Assembly: GCA_002441395.1 (NCBI GenBank)
Contig: DJVZ01000034.1
Location: 13,301-18,902 of the forward strand
Direction of reading: 5' to 3'
Length of the DNA: 5,602 bases
From: Spirochaetaceae bacterium UBA6243
GTDB taxonomy: Bacteria > Spirochaetota > Spirochaetia > Treponematales > Rectinemataceae
Both the position numbers and the translations under genes were made by a program. Position 1 is the stretch's first letter. Each line of letters begins with the position of its first letter. Below are positions 1 through 5,602 of this stretch, piece by piece. The notes below the pieces were generated by a model. The model was not told the origin of the DNA, did no database searches, and saw nothing but the letters and a program-made list of their open reading frames with translations.

Positions 1-2
1 TC

Positions 3-2609
3 GCCGATGGGACGGTACGCCCCATGCAAGTCCCGGGCGACATCTATTCGGCGCTTATCCAGGCTGGAGAACTTCCCGATCCCTACTTCGGCGAAAATGA
101 ACTCAAAGCCCAGTGGCCGGGCAGAGAAGACTGGAGAATCGAACACAGGTTTTGGGTGCCAGACCAATTTCTCAAATTGGGAACCATGCGGCTTCTTGCA
201 GAGGTCGTCGATACCATAGGCGAGGTATATCTCAACGGAATCCTGGTTGGCAAAAGCAACAACATGTTCAGGCGTTTTGAAGCCGACCCCAAACCGTATC
301 TGCATTCCGGTGAAAACACTATTGCCGTCATCATCCGCTCCCCGGAACAGGCGGCCATCCGCGAAGCAGGGCGCCTGCCCTACCCCATACCCGCCTCCCC
401 CTACCCCGTCTCCTCGCCTCACCGCAACCTTGTCCGCAAAGCCCAATGTATGTCCGGGTGGGACTGGGGCCCCTGTCTCATGACTGGCGGTATCTACGAT
501 GACATACGGCTCATTGCCACCGATGGCCCCCTCATCCGCTCTGTACAGACACGCACAGAACCGCTCGGAAGCTTCGACGGCGCCTCAAGCCGGGGACCCG
601 ATTTTTCAGTGGAAGTCTCTGCAGAAATCGAAGTGCCCGCGCCCATGGAAGTGAAAATTTCATGCTTTCTCGACGGAAAGCGCGCCGACGCAGGGCGCTT
701 TTGCCAGGCAGGCACCACCACCATACGGATTGACATGGAAGCAAAAGAACCGAAACTGTGGTGGCCGCACGGCCACGGCGAGCCCGCGCTCCATGATCTG
801 CACGTGGCGGCAGAGCGCGTCACTTCCACTTACATCCATCGCACCGACCCTCAGACGGGCCACGCGAGCGCCACATGCCTGCGCCCCCACATCGTCCACA
901 AAAAAATCGGTTTCCGCGAGCTCAAGGTCGTCACCGAGGAGGACAGCGTCGGCCGCAGCTTCAAGTTCGTGGTGAACGGCAAAGATATCTTCGCAAAAGG
1001 CGCGAACTGGATACCCGCCGACGCCCTTCCTTCGCGCTGGACCCGCGCGCGCATCGCCGGCCTCCTCGACTCGACAGTCGAAGCGAACATGAACTGCCTG
1101 CGGGTCTGGGGCGGCGGGCGCTACGAGAGCGACGACTTCTACGAACTCTGCGACGAGCGCGGCATCATGCTGTGGCAGGACTGCATGTTCTCGTGTGCTC
1201 TGTATCCTTCGAGCACCGAGTTCCTCTTAAACGTGGAAGCCGAAATAACCTATCAAGTCAAAAGGCTCTCGGATCATCCCTGCATTGCCCTGTGGTGCGG
1301 CAACAACGAAGCCCTCGGCGCGATCACCTGGTACGATGAATCGAAGAAAAACCCCGCACGCTATATCATCGATTATGACAGGCTCACCGAGGGGGTGTTG
1401 GGGCGAGTCATCCGGAGCCTCGATCCCGACCGCTGTTTCTGGCCGTCGAGCCCCTCGGCGGGCCCGAACGATTTTTCGGACAACTGGCACTCGGATGAAC
1501 GGGGCGACATGCACTTCTGGTCGGTGTGGCATGAAGGCAAGCCTTTTTCCGAGTATCTGACAGTGCAGCCGCGATTTTGCTCCGAATTCGGCTTTCAGTC
1601 CTTGCCCTCGATGCGGACCATCGCGAGCTTCGCCCCACAGAGTGAGTGGAACATCAGCTCGCCCGTTCTGGAAGCGCATCAGAAACATCCCCGTGGCAAC
1701 AGCCTCATCCTTGAAACCATGCTGCGGTATTTCCGGATGCCCAAAAGCTTCCGCGAGCTTGCGTACCTCTCGCAGGTACAGCAGGCAATGGCGATCCGCA
1801 CGGCGGTCGAATTCTGGCGAAGCACGATGCCGCGCTGCATGGGAACGCTCTTCTGGCAGCTCAACGACGTGTGGCCCGTTGTGAGCTGGTCGAGTCTCAA
1901 CCACGATGGTTCGTGGAAGATACTGCAGTACGAGGCAAAGCGTTTCTATGATCCCGTATTGCTCGCCCTCTTCATTAAAAATGGCACGGTGCAGGCGCAC
2001 CTTGTCAGCGAAGCTTCCGGAGAACACCGCGCAAAAGTGACGCTCCGCCTCCTCGATTTTCATGGCGAGCCGTTCACCATTCCCGCCGGAGTTGGTGGAG
2101 AAAAGGGGGTTGTCGAGGAGGGCGCTCAGGCCAGCCGGAGCTCCGCCGTGGAGCGAAGCCTCATCATTTCGGAGAACAGCGTCCAGCATGTCTGGGCAAT
2201 GCCGCTCGATGTCCTGCCCTGCAAGACCGAAGAGGTATTTCTTGAAGCGACGCTCGAGGTGCCTGACCTCGACTTCAAGACCGCCTCTGTGCTTTTTCTT
2301 ACCGAGCCAAAGCGCTGTGCCCTCGAAGACCCCGGACTTGAAGTGGCGCTCGAGTCCAACGATGAAGGTGCTCTCGAGGCAAAAATTTGCGCAACAGCGG
2401 CCCCCGCGTTCTACGTGTCGCCTGAACTCGAAGACGCTGCCGGACAATTCGAGGACGCTGGTTTTTATTGTGCAAAAGGCGACCACAGGACAATTCGATT
2501 CATTCCCGCGGCACGACAACCGTCAGAAATTCGCGCTCAGCCCAGCACAAAAACCCAAACGCACTCAGGCCTTCGCGTCTATCATTTACAGAATAGCTTT
2601 GAACACTGA
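3..2609 (+). CDS. Beta-mannosidase, glycoside hydrolase family 2 (5'-partial)
   Basis: This enzyme releases terminal beta-D-mannose from the non-reducing end of manno-oligosaccharides or N-glycan cores (EC 3.2.1.25 by family). Numbering from the ATG at 24, the sugar-binding N-terminal domain holds VPGDIY (3-8), a DPYFGENE motif and GWDWGP (145-150). An Ig-like domain follows, then the TIM barrel starting near FVVNGKDIFAKGANWIPAD (315-333). The acid/base Glu is E429 in LWCGNNE, and the nucleophile is E521 in FCSEFGF. Their 92-residue spacing fits characterised GH2 beta-mannosidases. FWQLNDVWP (610-618) closes the barrel, and a C-terminal beta domain runs to 861. The frame stays open from ATG 24 to the left edge, and the residues there (ADGTVRP before MQVPGD) look like family sequence. 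The true start therefore lies outside, with probably a few tens of residues missing, so signal peptide and location cannot be judged. The 3' end overlaps the convergent transporter gene. Family assignment is firm; natural substrate is inferred. Confidence 0.95.
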   Translation, partial: ADGTVRPMQVPGDIYSALIQAGELPDPYFGENELKAQWPGREDWRIEHRFWVPDQFLKLGTMRLLAEVVDTIGEVYLNGILVGKSNNMFRRFEADPKPYLHSGENTIAVIIRSPEQAAIREAGRLPYPIPASPYPVSSPHRNLVRKAQCMSGWDWGPCLMTGGIYDDIRLIATDGPLIRSVQTRTEPLGSFDGASSRGPDFSVEVSAEIEVPAPMEVKISCFLDGKRADAGRFCQAGTTTIRIDMEAKEPKLWWPHGHGEPALHDLHVAAERVTSTYIHRTDPQTGHASATCLRPHIVHKKIGFRELKVVTEEDSVGRSFKFVVNGKDIFAKGANWIPADALPSRWTRARIAGLLDSTVEANMNCLRVWGGGRYESDDFYELCDERGIMLWQDCMFSCALYPSSTEFLLNVEAEITYQVKRLSDHPCIALWCGNNEALGAITWYDESKKNPARYIIDYDRLTEGVLGRVIRSLDPDRCFWPSSPSAGPNDFSDNWHSDERGDMHFWSVWHEGKPFSEYLTVQPRFCSEFGFQSLPSMRTIASFAPQSEWNISSPVLEAHQKHPRGNSLILETMLRYFRMPKSFRELAYLSQVQQAMAIRTAVEFWRSTMPRCMGTLFWQLNDVWPVVSWSSLNHDGSWKILQYEAKRFYDPVLLALFIKNGTVQAHLVSEASGEHRAKVTLRLLDFHGEPFTIPAGVGGEKGVVEEGAQASRSSAVERSLIISENSVQHVWAMPLDVLPCKTEEVFLEATLEVPDLDFKTASVLFLTEPKRCALEDPGLEVALESNDEGALEAKICATAAPAFYVSPELEDAAGQFEDAGFYCAKGDHRTIRFIPAARQPSEIRAQPSTKTQTHSGLRVYHLQNSFEH
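2586..2609. other. Tail-to-tail overlap of mannosidase and MATE genes
   Basis: The last eight codons of the mannosidase, including its TGA at 2607-2609, and the last eight of the transporter, with its TAA at 2586-2588 on the - strand, share these 24 bp. Both C-termini look natural. The mannosidase ends in a strand (LRVYHLQNS) like those that close the family, and the transporter ends a short tail after helix 12. No strong terminator hairpin with a U-run is visible on either side. Confidence 0.9.
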
Positions 2610-4043
2610 CGAGACCGTAAGGTTGCGCACCCAGCGTTCTTTTTTAAGCCACCACCCTGCGACGATCGCCTTGGGTATGTCCGAAAGCTTCGCAATGCCA
2701 AAGAGCGCGACAGGGCCCCAGGCCGTGTACCGCGCAATCACGAACGCGACAGGGATAAAAACTGCATAGGTGACACCTACATCGACCAGCAAGCCCATCA
2801 GAGTATCACCCCCTGCCCTCGAAACCCCGAACTGCGCGTTGAGCAGGCACCAGAGCGGCAGATAAATGCCGATCACAATTATGATACTGCGAGTGATGTG
2901 CTGTGCCGCATCAGAGAGATTGCCGAATACAAGAGGAACCGCCGCAGTCGAAAGCATGGCTGCAAGCCCGGCACCAACACCGAAGACGATTGAGCCCGCC
3001 ATGATCCAGCGGGCCTTCGCGCGGCCTTCATCGAGCTTCCCCGCGCCGAGTGTCGATCCTACAATGACATTTGTCGCCGTATGTATCGCCGGAAACACTA
3101 AAAAGAACAGATTGGCCACGGACCAGCCCGCCGCCATCCCCGCGACCGTCTCGGGCCCGCCCCGCCGATTGTAGAGCGCAGTGATGATTGTTTCGGACAC
3201 AACCCATGCCGTCTCGGAAAAGAACATCATCGCCGAGCGCGACAGCACTCCGCCCAGGAACTTGCCGTCAATCTTGAAAATGGCCTTGACCTTGAACGAG
3301 AAGGCAGGCTTTCTTTTCTGGAGCACAAATAAGAAGGCAGCAATCTCAAGGCCGCGCGCCATCACCGTGGCAATGGCCGCGCCGACCACCTCCAACCGGG
3401 GCGCCCCAAGATTTCCGTAAATCAGAAACCAGTTGCCTATCGTATTCGCGATCGCCGCCCCTGTGGAAACGATGAGCGGCACCTTCGGCTCTCCAATGTC
3501 GCGGAACGAACTGCCGATCGCCCCCGAAAGCGCAAGCGGGATGAACGAAAACGAGACCGCCCTCATGTACCGGGCACCCTCGGCGACAATCACCGCTCCC
3601 TCGGCATTGTTCGACACCATAAGCGAAAGAAGTGCCTCGGGAACAAGCTGGCATGCGGCAAAATACAGTATAGAGATGCCCGTTCCCATCACAAGCTTGA
3701 ACCGGAAGGACTGCATCATGCCTTCGCGATTCTGCGCACCCCGGTGCTGCGAAAGGAAAATCCCTCCCGCCATCGACACGACATTGATGATCACCATGAA
3801 GATAAAATTCACCTGATTGGCAATGTTGACGCCTGCCATCTTCGCATCGCCGAGCCCGGCCACCATGAAATTGTCCACAAGCGAAACAAGTCCTGTAATA
3901 AGGCTTTGCAGCATGACAGGAACGGCGAGCGCGAGCGCCTCACGATAAAAAGGCCCGGGGCCAAAAAATCTCAGAGGACGAGCAAGGGCATGGATGGATT
4001 TATTCAGCATATTCTTTTCAGTGACTATTGGTGCTGACATCAT
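2586..4043 (-). CDS. MATE-family multidrug/toxin efflux transporter
   Basis: This is a 485-residue inner-membrane antiporter of the MATE (NorM/DinF-like) family, which exports drugs or metabolites in exchange for Na+ or H+. Twelve hydrophobic segments can be picked out, near 36-56, 76-97, 114-136, 162-180, 188-210, 218-241, 269-290, 302-322, 345-372, 383-402, 414-436 and 442-466. The two-fold repeat typical of the family is visible. QHRGAQNREG (99-108) matches STLGAGKLDEG (330-340), and FRDIGEPKVPL (180-190) matches VSRAGGDTLMG (407-417). The VDNFMVAGLG motif after helix 1 is also characteristic. Length is usual for the family. The chosen ATG at 4043 is the furthest upstream, since an in-frame TAG lies at 4065-4067. 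However, no good ribosome-binding site precedes it, and M2 or M12 (ATG at 4010) are possible alternatives. It diverges from trxA and overlaps the mannosidase tail. The substrate cannot be told from sequence. Confidence 0.95.
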   Translation of the reverse strand: MMSAPIVTEKNMLNKSIHALARPLRFFGPGPFYREALALAVPVMLQSLITGLVSLVDNFMVAGLGDAKMAGVNIANQVNFIFMVIINVVSMAGGIFLSQHRGAQNREGMMQSFRFKLVMGTGISILYFAACQLVPEALLSLMVSNNAEGAVIVAEGARYMRAVSFSFIPLALSGAIGSSFRDIGEPKVPLIVSTGAAIANTIGNWFLIYGNLGAPRLEVVGAAIATVMARGLEIAAFLFVLQKRKPAFSFKVKAIFKIDGKFLGGVLSRSAMMFFSETAWVVSETIITALYNRRGGPETVAGMAAGWSVANLFFLVFPAIHTATNVIVGSTLGAGKLDEGRAKARWIMAGSIVFGVGAGLAAMLSTAAVPLVFGNLSDAAQHITRSIIIVIGIYLPLWCLLNAQFGVSRAGGDTLMGLLVDVGVTYAVFIPVAFVIARYTAWGPVALFGIAKLSDIPKAIVAGWWLKKERWVRNLTVSSVFKAIL

Positions 4044-4096
4044 TGCATAGAATTCGATTCTTTGCTAGCCGAGCGACGGGGTCCATTTTGCTCTAT

Positions 4097-4125
4097 TTGA
4101 CGCCCAATGGTGTGGGCAGTATACT
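4097..4125 (+). promoter_or_regulatory. Sigma70-type promoter of trxA
   Basis: TTGACG (4097-4102) and TATACT (4120-4125) are separated by exactly 17 bp, and each box differs from the consensus by one base. Transcription would start near 4132, giving a leader of about 73 nt before the thioredoxin ATG. It is by far the best promoter match in the 161-bp divergent region 4044-4204. The assignment is from pattern only. Confidence 0.75.
4118..4125. promoter_or_regulatory. Symmetric -10 element, possible bidirectional promoter
   Basis: AGTATACT is a perfect palindrome, so the trxA -10 box TATACT (4120-4125) is matched on the - strand by TATACT at 4118-4123. A transcript leaving leftward would start near 4111 and reach the transporter gene after about 68 nt. 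No good -35 box is seen for the - strand at 16-18 bp spacing (for example CCCAAA at 4141-4146), so the leftward promoter is speculative. Confidence 0.3.
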
Positions 4126-4150
4126 TTACTTGCTGACCGCTTTGGGTTAT

Positions 4151-4198
4151 ATGACAGAAATTGATAAGAAGAAGGCTGGGTTTCGCAAAGGAGTCTGA
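4151..4198 (+). CDS. Possible 15-codon leader ORF upstream of trxA
   Basis: An ATG at 4151 opens a 15-residue reading frame (MTEIDKKKAGFRKGV) that ends in TGA at 4196-4198, six bases before the thioredoxin ATG. It lies wholly inside the predicted trxA mRNA leader, and its last codons contain the trxA Shine-Dalgarno sequence. Five of its 15 residues are Lys or Arg. If translated, ribosomes would cross and clear the trxA ribosome-binding site, which could couple the two. No convincing Shine-Dalgarno precedes its ATG, and an ORF this short arises easily by chance. No function is known. Confidence 0.2.
   Translation: MTEIDKKKAGFRKGV
4187..4194 (+). promoter_or_regulatory. Ribosome-binding site of trxA
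   Basis: AAAGGAGT sits 10 nt before the ATG at 4205. The match is strong, with a spacing at the long end of the usual range. It supports ATG 4205 as the thioredoxin start. Confidence 0.8.
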
Positions 4199-4204
4199 AT
4201 AAAC

Positions 4205-4528
4205 ATGAGCACTGAAGTTATCCTAACTACTGAAAATTTCAAGCAGGAAGTATTGGAGTCGAAAATTCCCGTCCTCGTAGATTTTTGGGCTGAGTGGTGC
4301 ATGCCCTGTAAAATGATCGGTCCCAGCGTCACTCAAATTGCAGAAACATACAAAGACAAAATCAAGGTGGGAAAACTCAATGTCGATGATCAAGGCGACA
4401 TCGCCTCGCAATACGGCATTATTTCCATTCCGACACTCATTGTGTTCACCGAGGGTCAGGTAGCCCGTCAGAAAGTTGGTGCGATACCCCGCCACGAAAT
4501 TGAAAAGCTGTTCAAGGACCTCATCTAG
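4205..4528 (+). CDS. trxA: Thioredoxin with a WCMPC active site
   Basis: This 107-residue cytoplasmic protein should reduce disulfides in client proteins such as ribonucleotide reductase and peroxiredoxins, and be recycled by thioredoxin reductase. It fits the thioredoxin fold over its full length with no signal peptide. Key residues sit at the E. coli thioredoxin positions: buried D26, W31, C32, P34, C35, K36, K57, cis-proline P76 (in SIPT), G84 and G92. The one notable change is Met at position 33, giving WCMPC in place of the canonical WCGPC. A sigma70-type promoter and a Shine-Dalgarno lie upstream. Composition is about 46% GC by hand count (149 of 324), lower than sampled parts of the mannosidase gene. 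Its stop codon overlaps the end of the convergent lipoprotein gene by 8 bp. No reductase gene is in the window. The family call is certain; the exact paralogue role is inferred. Confidence 0.96.
   Translation: MSTEVILTTENFKQEVLESKIPVLVDFWAEWCMPCKMIGPSVTQIAETYKDKIKVGKLNVDDQGDIASQYGIISIPTLIVFTEGQVARQKVGAIPRHEIEKLFKDLI
4521..4528. other. Tail-to-tail overlap of trxA and lipoprotein gene
   Basis: The trxA TAG (4526-4528) and the lipoprotein TGA (4521-4523 on the - strand) lie within an 8-bp shared stretch. Each protein ends as expected for its family: DLI for thioredoxin, and a short tail after SPGF for the lamin-tail-like domain. The overlap is therefore unlikely to come from a sequencing error. 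Confidence 0.9.
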
Positions 4529-5567
4529 CGACAAATCCGGGACTCTGACTGCCGCTTTCGCCTACACCCCAGGCACTCGCTCCATAGGCTGATGTTGTGG
4601 TCCTGAGCAAAGGCCTTGTAGTCGAAGGCTTCCACAGCAGTGCGTTCTCCCATTTTGGCGGCGAATCGAAGTGCCAGCGCCCTGCATCGGCGAGCTCCTG
4701 CACAAGAGCGACAAGCCTTGAGGATTCCACTGTGCCGGTTTTCGAACTCTCCGCATAGAAAAGGCCATCGACCGGCGCGGCTCCTTCCCGTCCGTACACT
4801 GAAACAGCCCCGCTCGCATCCGGCAGTCCCCCCGCATCAGACCAAAAATCCCGCCCGGCCGGCGTCGCATCGATGCCGCCCGACAGCCCCAGATCATTCC
4901 CCGACTCATTTCTCTCATCGGCGATGCCTTCCGGTGCCAGGTGCAGCACGATGACCTCACCCGCACTCACCTCACACCCGGGGAAATCATATCTCATTGT
5001 CTTGGCCGAGCTTGCCCACTGCACAAACATCCCGCCCAGATTCCCCGCTTCTTTGACATACAATTCGACATAATCTCGGTGCGGCGATTTTTTCGATGTG
5101 TTTTTGGCAGTCTGCACTTCGGTGAGCAACAGGGCGGCGGGCCGATCGTTATATCCTTTAAACTGAACCTGCACGTGCGTGCTGTTGCCGCACAAATCCT
5201 GCACGTTGCCTGCAAGTATCACCGCCTCTCCGGGCGTTGGCTGAGGCTCAAAACTGATATTTACAATGCCCTCGGCACTTTCAGCGGACACAATAAAGTT
5301 TTTGGGCTCTGCTGAGAAGCTGCCTTCCCTGACCTGAACAGGTTCATCGAACTCGAGCACGAATTCACGGGCATTCTCGAGCTGTGCACTTTTCACGATC
5401 GGCGGGCGTATATCGCCAAGCACCGCACTTTCGATGCCTGGAGGTGCACAACTCACGATTATCCACGATAAGAGGCCAAGCATCAAAGACTTGCGGCACA
5501 GACGCGCGCTGACAGCCATGGACCTTCTGGCCTCATTTTGATCTCTGATTTTCCCCTTCTGCGACAT
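4521..5567 (-). CDS. Predicted lipoprotein with Ig-like and lamin-tail-like domains
   Basis: This is a 348-residue predicted envelope lipoprotein of unknown function. From the chosen ATG at 5567, a basic stretch (RRSMAVSARLCRK) and a hydrophobic core (LMLGLLSWI) lead to the lipobox I-V-S-C with acylated Cys40. Residues about 53-138 resemble an SbsA/Big-type Ig-like domain: DIRPPIV at its start, FDEPV at 73-77, and VQDLCGN at 122-128 as the usual D-x-x-GN ending. From about 146, LLLTEV, DYVELY (165-170), a PG-containing turn, GEVIVLHL and a terminal SQSPGF resemble a lamin-tail domain, a beta-sandwich found in secreted bacterial proteins. Start choice: AAGGAG lies 7 nt before ATG 5567. A TTG at 5591 extends the frame by eight codons but would place that Shine-Dalgarno inside the gene. 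ATG at 5519 would give a neater 23-residue signal peptide, but its AGAAGG is only 3 nt away. Domain calls are by eye. Confidence 0.85.
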   Translation of the reverse strand: MSQKGKIRDQNEARRSMAVSARLCRKSLMLGLLSWIIVSCAPPGIESAVLGDIRPPIVKSAQLENAREFVLEFDEPVQVREGSFSAEPKNFIVSAESAEGIVNISFEPQPTPGEAVILAGNVQDLCGNSTHVQVQFKGYNDRPAALLLTEVQTAKNTSKKSPHRDYVELYVKEAGNLGGMFVQWASSAKTMRYDFPGCEVSAGEVIVLHLAPEGIADERNESGNDLGLSGGIDATPAGRDFWSDAGGLPDASGAVSVYGREGAAPVDGLFYAESSKTGTVESSRLVALVQELADAGRWHFDSPPKWENALLWKPSTTRPLLRTTTSAYGASAWGVGESGSQSPGFVAR

Positions 5568-5574
5568 AGAGATG

Positions 5575-5580
5575 CTCCTT
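5575..5580 (-). promoter_or_regulatory. Ribosome-binding site deciding the lipoprotein start
   Basis: On the - strand AAGGAG stands 7 nt before the ATG at 5565-5567. This favours that ATG over the upstream in-frame TTG at 5589-5591. The promoter must lie beyond the right edge, since only 22 bases remain upstream. Confidence 0.7.
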
Positions 5581-5602
5581 GAGCGAACCAAAGCGCCTCA
5601 TT

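Noticed and set aside
1227..2519. 430-codon open frame antisense to the mannosidase gene
   Set aside because: Its codons are exact complements of the sense codons, so it stays open only because the GC-rich gene avoids TTA, CTA and TCA. It ends where the sense gene uses a TTA (Leu) codon. The product shows no recognisable domain.
2625..2645. Possible terminator for the mannosidase: GCGC/GCGT stem followed by a six-T run
   Set aside because: The stem is only four pairs, one of them a G-T wobble, and it lies within the transporter coding sequence. It is too weak to call.
2062..2769. 235-codon + strand frame crossing the end of the mannosidase gene into the transporter gene
   Set aside because: It is a shadow of two well-supported genes in other frames, with a low-complexity Ser/Arg/Pro-rich product and no family resemblance.
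4146..4151. TATAAC on the - strand as a transporter -10 box
   Set aside because: The bases at the expected -35 position (CTTCTT and neighbours) do not resemble TTGACA.
4140..4190. CTTTG (4140-4144) able to pair with CAAAG (4186-4190) over the trxA Shine-Dalgarno, suggesting a leader switch
   Set aside because: A lone five-pair stem with a 41-base loop is expected by chance. No riboswitch-like conserved core is visible.
4529..5073. Small + strand frames opposite the lipoprotein gene
   Set aside because: They are antisense shadows rich in Pro, Arg and Ser with no domain signature. The - strand gene has a ribosome-binding site, a lipobox and domain-like content.
5568..5591. Extension of the lipoprotein to the TTG codon at 5589-5591
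   Set aside because: It would put the strong AAGGAG inside the coding sequence and lengthen an already long signal-peptide N-region. The ATG at 5567 has ideal spacing.

Overview
The window carries four protein-coding genes with almost no spare DNA. From left to right they are: a GH2-family beta-mannosidase (+ strand, its 5' end cut off by the window edge), a 12-helix MATE-family efflux transporter (- strand), a thioredoxin (+ strand), and a predicted secreted lipoprotein with a lamin-tail-like domain (- strand). I found no tRNA, rRNA, CRISPR array, insertion sequence or prophage signature. This is chromosomal gene content of an ordinary kind, not an obvious defence or mobile island.

The DNA is moderately GC-rich in the mannosidase, transporter and lipoprotein genes. 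The thioredoxin gene is clearly more AT-rich (about 46% GC by hand count). The tolerant I-V-S-C lipobox, the Ig-like plus lamin-tail lipoprotein architecture and the thioredoxin with a WCMPC active site together suggest a free-living or host-associated spirochaete of the Treponema/Spirochaeta type. This is inference from protein style only and is of low to moderate confidence.

Layout: the mannosidase (to 2609) and the transporter (ending at 2586) converge and overlap tail to tail by 24 bp. The transporter and trxA diverge from a 161-bp intergenic region (4044-4204). That region holds a very good sigma70-type promoter for trxA (TTGACG, 17-bp spacer, TATACT), a Shine-Dalgarno sequence and a possible 15-codon leader ORF. 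trxA (ending at 4528) and the lipoprotein gene (ending at 4521) again converge and overlap by 8 bp. The only gap longer than a few bases is therefore the divergent promoter region. Neither convergent junction shows a convincing intrinsic terminator.

Functionally the genes do not form an evident pathway. The mannosidase removes terminal beta-mannose from mannan or N-glycan fragments, the MATE protein exports a small molecule in exchange for Na+ or H+, thioredoxin is a general disulfide reductase, and the lipoprotein is an envelope protein of unknown role. The alternating strands and overlapping 3' ends argue that each gene, or a gene group extending outside the window, is transcribed on its own.
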